Notes: generated from the letters alone by a model not told the origin. Shown: positions 35,658 through 46,375, numbered from the stretch's first letter. The stretch is 64,000 bases of DNA from Nymphaea colorata (GCF_008831285.2 NC_045149.1:6377500-6441499), one strand, 5' to 3'. Program-made: numbers and translations.

Positions 35658-37734
35658 TTTATAAAAAGAGGTATTAATCTAAGAGAGAGAAAGAGAGATA
35701 GAAGATTCTAGAGAGAGAAAATAGAATACACATATATTACTTATTTATACATATATGCATATGAAAATCTATAATGGAATATGTTAAATCATACAAAGAT
35801 AAAGACATATAACATATATATACGCATATGCATTTATGAAAAAATTAAAATCAAGCGGCAACTTAGAGCATATCTAATTTCATTTTTTTTTAGGTAAGAG
35901 AGGAACTTGGACTCATGCAAGAGCCTATGCTAAGTCTCCAAGGCCTCATTGAAGAAATTCTTATTTTGACATTTTTTGAAACCATGATTTCAAATATTTT
36001 CGTATAAACATAAAACAATAAGCATTTTATCTATTACAAAGAAATTTATTTCTCCAATTGTTAGATATGAAAAAAAATAAGCCACATGAAATGAAAGTTA
36101 ATAATGTAAGAAATCTATTGGAATCACTAACCGGGTAATTAAAAAAATGCTCCATTGCAAGAATGTCATGAAGATGCATAACATGTACACATTGTAAGGG
36201 TTTTCTCGGGTGAACAAATCATAACGTTAAAATCAACATAATAATAAAAAATTTCAATTCAAGCATTCATTGTTATCATTCATTCACAAATTAAAAATAA
36301 AATCAATCAATTATGCATGAACAATATTTCAAAACAAAACAAACACATAAAACACACATTTAAAAAAGAAAGAAATCTATTTCGATCTTAGAATGAAATC
36401 TTGTTTCTCTTAAGAACAACTCTTGACTTTGAAAAAAAAATTGAAAGCTATCTTACATGACTAAGAGATGAAGAACAAAGAGAGAAAGAAAAGAAAAAAC
36501 ATTGAGATATTGATTACATACCTCTAATGTGATGATTTTTGAAAATGAGTCTCTTTCTTCGATGATTCTAAACTTCCTAGAATGAAGCTCCAAGGTGTTG
36601 AAGATGTCTTTCCGAGAAGCTTCCTTGTGCTCCCTTGAAGAGTGGAAGTTGGAGAAGCATTCTTCTAAGATTGGAGAAGAAGAAAAGAAGAGAGAAATGG
36701 AGAGAAGTTAGGGAAAATTACAAGTTTTCAAATGAGAAAACACTAGAGATTTCTCAAGGGTTGCTCATGCCAAAAGAAAGATTTTAGGGATATTTTAATG
36801 GAGTTTGGAGGCAAAACTCAAAATTTGATTTTTTTTTAATTTAACAATATTTTCATGCGAATTTCAAGTATTTTTTGAAAATTTTAATTTTTTTAAATAT
36901 GTTTTGACCAATGTTATTGACCTTAGCTTGAAACACTCCTTTGGGGGTGTGGGTGGTTACTGCTCACTCATTAGACCAAAAACTACCCCTTTGGGGCAGT
37001 TTTAACTATAAAAGAGTTTGTGCAATGCACAGGCTTTGCCTCGGTGCACGCAAGCGTGATTGGCTGCATACAGCCGTGATGCTAAGTGATAGCGCCTAGC
37101 ACGGCTGTGCGTCGAGCACGCATGAAGGGGGGGGGATGCCCCATTATTGGTTGTTTTGGATTAACTATGCACGAAAAACATCTCAAAACAAAGCACACAT
37201 TCAAGAGAAGTGAGAAACCTATTTTGATCCTAGACAAAAGCTTGTTTTCCCCATATCTTGTATGGCCATGGGGAGATGAAGAAATGCCCCTTATTGACTC
37301 ATTTGGACCAATAAGGGGTGGCTTTGTCTCCTAGCCTCCAAGGAGTCCTACACATAAAAAAAAAGAAAAGGTACAAATTATTTTTTTCAAACACATATTT
37401 TAAAGGGCAAAATGGTCTTTTGTTATGAATAGAGTCAGCTTTATTTTGAGTGATTTCAGGCTCGTTTTAGATTGGATCGGGTTTGCTTGGTCGCCAATAC
37501 GTTCTAGTCGACACCCGATGCTCAGATGAAGGATTAGATGAGTAGTTTAGGCTCAAAGCATATTTTTGGTGCAAAATTGAGATGCAAAACAAAGGGAAAG
37601 TCTATCCATGCACGCACGGTGCTTGATAGTATCGAAATTTGTTATTTTAGCTTCAACTTTGGTTTTAGTTTGGCCCTACCCGGATAAGTTCGATGGACCG
37701 TTTGACCGCCCCTAAAAAATGTGAATGCAATGGA
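34941..37734. other. AT-rich intergenic region, possible decayed retroelement
   Basis: Contains an (AT)n run (35600-35652) flanked by related 'gagagaga' blocks with repeated 'ttataaagaggt' words. A GAAGA-rich part lies at about 36480-36710, and a GC-richer stretch at about 36990-37140 has a CAGCCGTG/CACGGCTG inverted motif. The texture resembles an old LTR, but no LTR ends, PBS or protein domains could be found. Confidence 0.35.
35600..35652. repeat. (AT)n microsatellite
   Basis: Alternating AT, about 26 units, between two GA-rich tracts. Confidence 0.95.
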
Positions 37735-39420
37735 AAGAAATGCAAAGTTTGAAGGTGGAAGGCGGATTGGATTTCTTGCAAACATATTTCCATTACTGAA
37801 TATAGTAAACCATCTTTAATCTTGTTTTGAGGGGAGGGTTCACATGTTTTCTGCTGAAATCATCTTATATGGCCCAATACTGAGAGTGTTGTTCGACAGG
37901 CATTTTATCATCATGTGTGTAACATTCCTCTTAATAAGGTCGAGCTCCTCCTAGGCTTGTTCGGCACATTAAAAGCAGCATCAGACCACTTCAGTCAGAT
38001 CCTTTTGCCAAGTGCTTAGCTAAGAAGCATTGATGCAGAACATAATGCTCATTTGCAGGCATTCACCCTTTAAATGTACTTCTCACATTTTGGCTGCAAC
38101 GATTCAACTCATGCACCTGCTACTTTCAGTCGGTTTTCACTTGTTATTATCTGATCCTGGTGTTCTTCGGGTCACTTCGTTCTCTGCTCTCATATTCAAC
38201 AAGGAAAACTGGAAATGATCTCACACAACAGTTTGATCCATTTGTTCCACGCAACCTTTTTCTTTTAAAATACTAGTGAAACATTGTTTGATCTACTGGT
38301 TCCACGAGTTTAACTTTTATATTTTAAAATCGTGCTCGTCAGGTGAGGAAGGTGGACACGTTGGAGGGCGTGATTGTTGTCCATTCAGAGCAAGTTATTG
38401 ATGGGCTCATATTTTCTTGCCATTTCGAGTTTTTCTTAGATAATCTAGTTTTAGTACCCTGAAAATTCGCAGGCCGAATTTGCATCAATATGCAAAGATA
38501 GAACTATTCTCAAATTTGACTTGGTAGCAATTACACTTGTTCAGATGGTAATAGGACGAGAAGCCAAGCTGCCCGTTCGGCCTCCAGGAACTGGTGAAGT
38601 ATCACACTTGGCACTATTTGCAGTCCAATGACGTAGCATCCATGAGAATCGAACTGCCGACTGAGCTTTCACTTGATTGGCTACCTGACTGCTAAGCTAG
38701 GTCTCTTGAGCCACTAAACTCATTGAGACTTGAATCATTATCCACGTAAAAGTAAAGACCCGTGCATGTTTTCATAGTCAATCCAAACCTAGAAAGACCC
38801 TTATCCTCATAAATCCAAACCTAACATTCTCAACCACGATTCAAAATTCCCATAGCTTTAGATCCTTAAAACACATTGAATGGTTTGACAGTAATGCAAA
38901 TTGCTCACACGGTTCGCAAAAAAACACTATAAGAAATCACTAATATTGCCGAGCTACCAAACTATGAGAAAATAATTTCCATTTACTTAATCAACCAAGC
39001 TCCTTCTCCTATAAGTCCCTAAACTTGAACTTAAATAAGCAAAGCAGAGACTTTAACCTAATGTGAACTGTAACATGAGATCTAGAACCAAAATAAGGAC
39101 TGAACTCCAAACCTAACCCAAAGCATATATCCTAATAATCCAAAGAATAAATTAAATTCAAAACTTACTGTTGAATTATAGAGCATGGGAATGCTTTAGC
39201 ATGACCTCAGTACGTGATTTTGATAGGTTTCAAGGGAGTCGGAATTGTTGATAATGATCCGCTTGGTCGCGTTTGGCAGCGTCAATCCCAAGCTTAAAAA
39301 CTTCAACCATAAAACCTATGGTTAACGTTTGGTCAATTTTGTGTTGGACTGAAGCCATCCAAACATGGTGAAGAAAGGACTTATACGTGGGATTTGACTC
39401 ATTCAAACAGAAGCACTCTG
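37735..39420. repeat. Block A, paralogue of 44550-46375
   Basis: Collinear with A' about 6.8 kb downstream: both include 'ataaaccatctttaatcttg', 'cggttttcacttgttat', the SINE-like segment and 'aacttcaaccataaaaccta'. Roughly 90% similar by eye. The first 300 bases of this copy have many short deletions relative to 56495 onward, suggesting poor consensus. Confidence 0.8.
38521..38713 (-). mobile_element. tRNA-derived SINE candidate (block A)
   Basis: Read on the minus strand it starts TGGCTCAAGAGACC and has a pol III A-box-like TAGCTTAGCAG (38699-38689) and a B-box GTTCGATTC (38654-38646) 34 bases apart, followed by a body of about 125 bases. No clear poly(A) tail or target duplication. Copies at 45421-45664 and 57288-57480 were carried along by block duplication, so they are not independent insertions. 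Confidence 0.5.
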
Positions 39421-39516
39421 TTTATATAGAAAATGCGTTTAGGATGAATATTATGTTTGGAGCTCTTTCTTTAGCCATCGCCACCCTCAAATCTCAATTA
39501 GGGTAGGCTTCATTGA

Positions 39517-40051
39517 TAGGTCTGCATACGAGCCGAGTCGAGCTCCTGCTCGAGCTTGAGCATATTTGACTCAAAAGGCTCGAGCTCAATCTTGAGTCGA
39601 GCTCCATAGAACAGGCTCAAGCTCCGTTTGATGATATAGTGTCATGCTCAACTCGGTTGACTCGTTTAACTCATTTAAGTGAATTTAAGTAGTCACGTTT
39701 CTTTTAACTCGTTTAACACATTAGCTAGTTTAACTCATTAACTTGTTTAACTTATTCAACTATGAACGACCGTGTAACAGAAAGAGTGACATATTTTGCA
39801 TTCTAAATATTCCCTAAAAAAAAAACTTAGCAACAAAAAATCTTTCATTCATGACGCATTTACCTAGTCCAGACGAACTGAGTTTAAACGAGTCAAGTTC
39901 TTACAATTCGAACTCGACACATTTAACATTTCAAACATAAATCAAAGCCGAGTTCCGTTTGACTAGTCTATAAATGTGTCCAGCTGAAGAAAAGTTTTTA
40001 CAAGCGAATTCATGTCAACCTCGAGTTAGCTCCACTTGTTGTACACCCCTA
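39517..40051. mobile_element. GCTCGAG-type non-autonomous DNA element
   Basis: The left end, TAGGTCTGCATACGAGCCGA, is an imperfect inverted repeat of the right end, which reads TAGGGGTGTACAACAAG on the other strand. The interior is full of CGAGCTC/GAGTCGAGC and 'gtttaactcgttt' words, a texture common to non-coding hAT-like plant elements. Not present in block A'. Confidence 0.5.
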
Positions 40052-41645
40052 CTCATGAGGATGACAATCGAAAAGGGACCGCAAGGTCAAGAACATTATT
40101 TCGTTTCCTTTACTATGAGGAATATTCATTTTTGCCGGGGCATAGCGATTTATTAAATCTTTAGCTTTTCGAGTTCTGTTCCCTCCTTTTGAATAGAACA
40201 AATTGTATATCTATTCCCATGTTATCCACATACTATGATATGAAAAGTTGAAATCTGGCGGCTGCTTTGATATGAAAAATTGAAATCCAGCGGTGGTTGG
40301 CTAAATATATAAAAAGTACAGCTAGATGTATTATATATAGATCATTGCTGAAAGCATTATAAAACATTGGGATGCAAGCCTGCGGGGAGAATAGGTCTAT
40401 CAAACATTTTATTAACAAAAAATTTTGTTAATATAAACCGTTGCTAGTGTTTCTGTTATGTAATGTTTTGAACTACCATTATTAAAAATTTTGTCATCCA
40501 ACATTGTCGGACAGCAAGCTTATTTCAATTCTTCATTATGTTATCATGGAGTTGTGTTCAGATTAAAGGAATACAAAAAACCAAAGTGAAGATTTCTTCC
40601 AAAATGAGATCATGTGATTTGGATAGGAGGGTTTGAACTCAGTTTCAGCCAGAAGCAGAGGCAGGAGGGCAGCAGCGGCTGTGGCCTGCGTGTTCGACTG
40701 CCCACCATCATGTTCGGCTCTTTACATGACATTGCTCGAGAAGCATTTGCGGCTTTTCTTCAATTTTATTTGTTCGTTATACGATACTCTTCTTTTATCA
40801 TATAAGATTATCTTGATATTTTCTGTTATGAGCGTGCATTAACATGGTGAGTGAGACTGAGAGGTTCATTCCTATCACCCGGAACCCCAAGGTCTCCCAT
40901 TGTCTCCAGTGTCTAAGCGTTAAGATGTTCATCTCATATTTTATTTTAAATGCAAAAATCTGGAGATGATTCCTTAAGTTCAGGGGTTATATATGGTTAT
41001 GTCGATGGCATGAAGAAGAAAAGATGGAAAGATAATCTGGAAAGATTGCAAATTTTTGCTGCCTCTCTCTCTCTCTCCCCCCTTCTTTCTATATCATTTA
41101 TTCTCATGGATTTTATTTTAAATGCAAAAAGCTCGCTTTCCTTTTATTGTTTGAATTTTGACCAAAAGGAAAAAAAGGAGGGGGAAAATGACACAAGATT
41201 CTCGATCGGTGGCATGCTAAGATCTCTATATATATCAGCAGAAGGAATGAGGGTGCAGGTCAAAAGCAGTCGTGTCGCTCACGAGTCACTCATGTCTTGA
41301 ATCTATCGTCGACGTCTACCTCCTCTCCACCATTTCTTTAGCACAATGTGTCGTTTCACCTTGTTCTTAAGGCAGATTGTCATCTAGATTTCCTTTCTCG
41401 ATTCAGAAGGACTCTGTGTTGTCTTTTATGAATTTTATGTTTTCACACGGTTTCGGTTGTCGTTTGAACGAAGTATTCCATAAACCTGCTCTATTTTCTG
41501 TGTGAGTAAATCAGTTAGTATTGATAGACATCCCCAAAGCGGTGACGGAAACTACATGTTTTTGTTCTCAAACATTAAATGTGGTGGTCAAAGTGAATGC
41601 ATCAGATTGATAGAATAACAATACCTTACATAAACTCTATATGTT
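40052..41645. other. Unclassified part of D1
   Basis: Contains a 32-base tandem repeat near 40240-40300 (gatatgaaaagttgaaatc / gatatgaaaaattgaaatcc) and short open frames without family resemblance, including one of 116 codons at 40950-41300 that runs through a CT tract. No gene supported. Confidence 0.5.
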
Positions 41646-41765
41646 AAGGGGTCATTTGGCTGTTGGAACAGTCACATGCCGTTTCAGCCAAATGACTCTG
41701 AAGGGCCTTATTTGGTAACAATAACAGTATATTACTATTGCCAAATATCCTCAAAGGATATGAAC
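41646..41765. mobile_element. Foldback MITE-like element
   Basis: Two nested hairpins: GTCATTTGGCTG pairs with CAGCCAAATGAC, and ATTTGGTAACAAT pairs imperfectly with ATTGCCAAAT. The word 'tcatttggc' recurs near other foldbacks in the window, for example near 24253. A second copy lies at about 60426-60545 in D2. Confidence 0.5.
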
Positions 41766-42082
41766 TTAATCAGACTCCGTCTTAGATATTTAGTATATCT
41801 CTAGATCGGGCTACCAAACAGGCGATCGGATACCATTGGGTGTAATCTTACTCCAGTCAGATTCAAATTAAAAACAGAGAAAGATCCACCTTGGTTCTCT
41901 TGAGAAACGGAGTGGATCTCAATTTACTGCACTTTAGTTTGGTGGAAAATAAGGCAATTTGGATTTTCATGATTGTAATTCTTCATTTCATCTCCAAGTT
42001 GGATTTGATGTGGTCAGCAATATATAGTATGAATGAAAACTCAGTATCATGATGATGAAATATGAGAGAGAGAGAGAGAGAT

Positions 42083-42313
42083 CTGAATAAAATGATGGCC
42101 TTTTTGTGTGATGATGCGAGTGGAGCACAAAGAGCCATTCTTACAGTCGAGGCAGTACATGCTGTTGGGCTCACCATGAAACTTGCAGTCGGTGAAGAAG
42201 GTCACCTGTAGGAGAGGCTTCAGACATGGAGGGCCAAGAAACTTCTTCTTCTTATTCTTCTTCTTTTCTTTCTCTGCACTATTGCTTTTCTTCCCATCCT
42301 CCATTCTGCTCAT
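42083..42313 (-). pseudogene. PLATZ zinc-finger fragment 1 (D1)
   Basis: Encodes the N-terminal part of a PLATZ protein, a plant AT-rich-DNA and zinc-binding transcription factor. A Lys-rich leader (MSRMEDGKK) is followed by PPCLKPLL, TFFTDCKFH, MYCLDCKNGSLC and HHFIQI. Intact PLATZ proteins continue with an LCSLC-type second finger, a DVIRV segment and further cysteines. Here the text reads LCSTR, losing one Cys, and the nearby His is replaced by Gln. The usual insert between H and NMYCLDC is shortened, and the sequence stops after QI. It is probably a relic, though a spliced remainder cannot be wholly excluded. Confidence 0.75.
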
Positions 42314-42595
42314 CCGTAATGATGTTTGCATATGAAACAAAAATCACAATGAGAAGAATTCATTAGAAGATAAAACTGAGAGCCTCAAGGTGAAGAATGT
42401 AGTTGTTTCTTGAAGCACCCTGGAGCTCTCACTTCTAGCTTCCAATGAATTATTCTCCTTGGAATTTTTGTTTCGTATAAAAACATCAGTATGAATGAGT
42501 AAAATGGAGAATGAGAATAAAAACAACATGGCATAGAGAGAGAAGTTGCAAAAAAAGAAGAAGAAGAAGAAGAGTCATGGCTGATGGCTCCATGG

Positions 42596-42781
42596 CTGAA
42601 ACCTTTCCTCCAGAAGACCTTCTTCACCAATTACAACTTCCATGATGAGCCCAACAACATGTACTGCCTAGACTGTAGGAACAACTCTTTTTGCTCCATT
42701 CATGCAGTCTAGGCAGTACATGTTGGTCTGACCATAAAAATTGCAGTTGGTGAAGAAGGGCGCCCGCAGAAGAGGCTTCAG
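42596..42781. repeat. PLATZ-derived inverted repeat (hairpin 1, D1)
   Basis: Arm 42596-42675 on the plus strand and arm 42705-42781 on the minus strand both encode a LKP(F/L)L ... FFTN(Y/C)NF ... NMYCLDC segment. They pair at roughly 80-85% with one 3-base gap; the apical 19 bp (ATGTACTGCC ... TAGACTG) are a perfect match. The loop is 29 bases (42676-42704). A transcript of either strand would fold into a stem of about 80 bp. Confidence 0.85.
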
Positions 42782-42855
42782 CCTTGGAGGGAATGACACT
42801 TCATCTTCTTTTCTTTCTTTGCCTTGTTTTCATTTCCATTCTCCATTCTGCTCAT
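42705..42855 (-). pseudogene. PLATZ zinc-finger fragment 2 (D1)
   Basis: Minus-strand PLATZ-like start (MSRMENGNEN) with a Lys-rich leader. The conserved PPRLKPLL ... FFTNCNF ... NMYCLDCMN block is in another frame, because a frameshift falls before PPR, where the leader frame soon meets a stop. Downstream it runs into the loop and opposite arm of hairpin 1. Non-functional as a protein. Confidence 0.7.
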
Positions 42856-43122
42856 CCATGATGATGTTTGCATATAAAACAAAAATTACAATTAGAAGAA
42901 TTAATTAAGAGCTAGAACTACAAGCTTAGGACGAAGAATATAGTAGGCTCAGGAAGCATCCTGGGGCTCTCAGTTCTAATTGATTATTTTCCTTATGATT
43001 TTTGTTTCGTATGCAAATGTCAATATGGATGAGCCGAATGGAGAATAAGAATAAAAACAAGGGGGGAGAGGGTGAGTAGATGAAGAAAAAGAAGAAGAAG
43101 AGGAAGTGTCAAGGCTCCATGG

Positions 43123-43295
43123 CTAAAGGTTTTCCTCCAGAAGACCATCATCACCAACTGCAACTTCCATGGTGATCCCAATAACATGTACTGCCAAGAC
43201 TGCTCAAATGATTTTTGTACTCCATTCATGCAGTCTAGGCAGTACATGCTGTTGGGCTCACAATGGAAATTGCAACTGGTGAAGAAGGTTGTCTG
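43123..43295. repeat. PLATZ-derived inverted repeat (hairpin 2, D1)
   Basis: Plus-strand arm 43123-43202 (LKVFLQK ... NCNFHGDPNNMYCQDC) and minus-strand arm 43231-43295 (TTFFTSCNFH ... NSMYCLDCMN) pair imperfectly with a 28-base loop. Same architecture as hairpin 1, about 530 bases away, so the foldback arose before the local tandem duplication. Confidence 0.85.
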
Positions 43296-43319
43296 CTTTG
43301 GGTATGGAGGCCATGACAC
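43231..43319 (-). pseudogene. PLATZ zinc-finger fragment 3 (D1)
   Basis: Minus-strand MSWPPYPKQTTFF then SCNFH and NSMYCLDCMNG. The LKPLL part is replaced and the frame reads on through the hairpin loop into antisense sequence. The rest of the PLATZ domain is absent. Confidence 0.7.
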
Positions 43320-43429
43320 TTCTTCTTCTTCTTCTTCTTAATGTAATTGGCTCTTTAAGTGTCCTGGAGCTCTCAATTCTAGTTTCCAATGAATTCTTCT
43401 CTTTGTGATTTTTATCTCATATAAAATCG

Positions 43430-43784
43430 TTATCTCTTGGATATGAAGATGACACTCTGCAGATCCCTAAGTTTGCTTTGCATATTTGTGAACTACACAG
43501 CTGTCTGAGAATGTAGAATTGGATTGTATTTAAGAATTCAACTTCAAGTTTCATGTGGTGAGCCTTAATTTCTCCAATAATCTGTCCATAACTTTGTAAA
43601 AATAGAATATTTCCATTTGTGTTTATATTCCTTATTGAGAATCAGACTTTATCTATTTGCATATGTGGATTTTGTACTAAAGTGAGTCCTGTGGGGGCCA
43701 CATTTGGCTGAGAGGACATTGTAGCAACTCGTGCTGTAGGACTGTTTTCAATGGAAGTTTATGTCAATTGACCACAACACCTCT
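43430..43784 (+). repeat. Relic of the RLCK 3' flank (D1)
   Basis: Matches 34470-34940, starting TTATCTCTTGGATATGAAG and ending ACAACACCTCT, with one internal block of about 118 bases missing. Same strand as the kinase, but no kinase coding sequence precedes it; PLATZ debris lies upstream. Confidence 0.8.
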
Positions 43785-44549
43785 GTGTGAATGGTTCAGT
43801 TGAAGGCATCAATCAGAACATGAAACTTGGGTCTCTTCCGCAAGAAAATTATTACCTTTGTCTTCCAGGGTGCACATATGGAAGTGGCAGAACTGCTCAT
43901 GCATTTCTGCGGTAACCTTCATAAGCTATGTCACATGGGTGCTTCTAAACAGCTGCCACACCCTTGTGATGTTGGTGCTTCATCGACACAGCACATCTGG
44001 TTCAGTCAGCAGAACCAGGTCAATACTGACCATTTTAAATATACATATAATTAGACTATCCCTAATACAAAAAAGTTTATTTATAAATATTGATAAATAA
44101 GACTACCAAACAGTCAAATGACTATGCAACAAAGGATTTATATACATATGTACACACACATTCACATACATCATCATCACACCTACATCTAATTTTTTCT
44201 TTGAAAAATTGCTGAATCTGCACCCGCATTAGCACCACATCTGCACCCCACACCCATGTGACATAGTTCCGAAGTCTCGCACAGACACAGCCTTGAAATT
44301 GGGTGTCGTAGTGTATGATCATTCCCCCCAGGTGCAGGCAATAGGTTTTCCTTCAGGAAAATTTGAATTCTGTTAATCGATGTGGTAAAACTCATGGCTT
44401 GTTTTCACTTCGTCATTATTTTCTCTCAGAAAGTAGCTGCTGTTAGCAGGGGAACTGGTAGATTGCATGTTGTACAGTACAATTTATACATTTTGGGATA
44501 GTAAAGGTATGGCAGACTCAAGCAATCAAAAGCTGTCTAAGAAAGAACA
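43785..44549. other. Unclassified spacer in D1
   Basis: Contains a 75-codon open frame at 43827-44054 (MGLFRKK start) with no family resemblance and a CACCC/CATCTGCACCC-rich patch near 44220-44270. No gene supported. Confidence 0.4.
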
Positions 44550-46375
44550 GTGTGAAGGCAAAGGAGGGAAACATATAGTTTAAAGGTGGGAGAGGGATTG
44601 GATTTCTCTGTATACAGAATATAATAAACCATCTTTAATCTTGTTTCGAAGGGAGGAGTTCACATGTTTGCTGCAGAAATCATCTTATTGTCCAGACTAG
44701 AAACTGTTTCACAGCAATTTCCTACTGCATCAAGTAATTCTTTTGGCTCTGTCTAGTTCCCCCGTACAGAGGCTGTTTTTGTATCGAGATCATGTGTTGG
44801 AAACATTCCTCTAAATAAAGGTTGGAGGCTTGTTTCGGCACCACTAAAAGGCAGCAGCATCGGACCCACTTTAGTCAGAATCCATCATTGCTCGAGTGGT
44901 TAGCTAAGAGAGCATTTGGTGCAAGGAACAGAATGCTGCATTTACAGGGCAATGGTCAAAACACCCTTCAAATGTACCTCTCCTCACATTTTTGGCTGCC
45001 AACGACTTCCAAACTCATACACCTGCTACTTTCACTCGGTTTTCACTTGTTATGAGCTGATCCTGGTGTTCTTCTGTCACATCGTTCCCTGCCCTCATTT
45101 TCAACAAGAAAAACTGGAAATGGTCTCACACAACACTGTTTGATCCAGTTATTCCATGCAACCTTTTTCTTTTAAAATACTTGTGAAAGACTGTTTGATC
45201 TACTTGCGCCACGAATTTAATATTTATATTTTAAAATCGTGCTCATCAGGTGAGGAAGTGGACATGTTGGAAGTTGTCACTCTTGTTCGTTCAGAGAAAG
45301 TTAACGATGAGCTGATATTTTCTTACCATTTCGAGTTTTTCTTAGATAATCTAATTTTAGTGCCCTGAAAATTGGCAGGCCGAATTTGCATCAATATGCG
45401 ATGAATGAACTATTCTGAAATTTGACTCGGTGCGAATTACACTTGTTCAGATGGTAACCGGGGGAGAAGCCGAGCTGCCCCACCCCCTTCCCCCTGCCCC
45501 ATGGTCCTTCGGGGAACTGGTCGACCTACAATATACCCGTGAACTTGAGTATCGCACTTGCCATTATTCGCAGTCAAATAACATAGCGTCCATGAGAATC
45601 CAACTAACTACTGGTCTTTCACCTAATTGGCTACCTGACCAACTACACTAGGTCCCTTGAGCCACAAAACTCATGGAGATTCGGATCATTATCCATGTAA
45701 GCCTAAAGACCTGTACAGGTTTTTATAGTCAATACGAACGTAGAAAGACCCTTATATCCTCATAAACCAAACCTAAAAATCTCAACCACGATTCAAAGTT
45801 CCAATAGCTTTAGATCCTTAAACCACATAGAATGCTTTGACAGTAATGCAAATTGCTCACACGATTCAAAAAAAAAAAAAAAAAAAAGATCTATATGATA
45901 TCACTAATATTGACGAGCTAACAAACTATGAGGAACTAATTTTCATTTACTCAATCAACAAAGCTCCTCCTCCCTAAGTACCTAAACAAGAACTTAAATA
46001 GGCAAAGAAAAGACTTTATTCTAATGTGAACTGTAACATGAGATCTAGAACCAAAATAAGGACTGAAGTCCAAACCTAACCCAAAGCATATCCTAATAAT
46101 CCAAAGAATAAATTAAATTCAAAACTTATTGATGAATCATAGAGCATGGAAATACTTTAGCAGCATCGCATAACGTGATTTGATAGGTTTCAAGGGAGTC
46201 GAAATTGTTGATAATGATCCGCTTGGTCGCGTTTGGCAACATAAATCCGAAGCTTAAGAACTTCAACCATAAAACCTATGGTTAACCTGTTCTCAATTTT
46301 GTCTTGGACTGTAGCCATCCAAACAAGGTGAAGGACTTAGACGTAGAATTTAACTCATTCAAACAGAAGCACTCT
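44550..46375. repeat. Block A', paralogue of 37735-39420
   Basis: Collinear with block A. The match ends exactly at 'cagaagcactct' (46375), where block A continues into 'gtttatatag' but this copy runs into the 2.2 kb repeat L2. This is an insertion or recombination breakpoint. Confidence 0.85.
45421..45664 (-). mobile_element. tRNA-derived SINE candidate (block A')
   Basis: Minus-strand copy with a well-kept A-box TAGTGTAGTTGG but a B-box with one mismatch (GTTGGATTC). It is complementary in decay to the block A copy, and together they support a tRNA-like ancestral head. Confidence 0.45.

Larger units (their letters stand above)
37827..45222. repeat. Duplicated block D1 (direct copy at 56495-64000)
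   Basis: About 7.4 kb that recurs almost identically after the N gap, in the same orientation. Differences are mainly single-base homopolymer indels, plus a 27-base insertion in the second copy near 58848 and missing bases at the start of this copy. It contains block A, a GCTCGAG element, a MITE, three PLATZ fragments, a kinase 3'-flank relic and the start of block A'. Confidence 0.95.

Noticed and set aside
38641-38713. A functional tRNA gene
   Set aside because: A- and B-box motifs are present, but no cloverleaf with paired acceptor stem could be drawn; a SINE head is more likely.
42047-42340. A functional PLATZ transcription factor gene
   Set aside because: Only the N-terminal part is present, a Cys and a His zinc ligand are missing, and no continuation exon was found nearby; called a pseudogene fragment.
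43827-44100. 75-80 codon open frames present in both D1 and D2 as a conserved gene
   Set aside because: Identity simply reflects the D1/D2 duplication; no domain or start context supports a gene.
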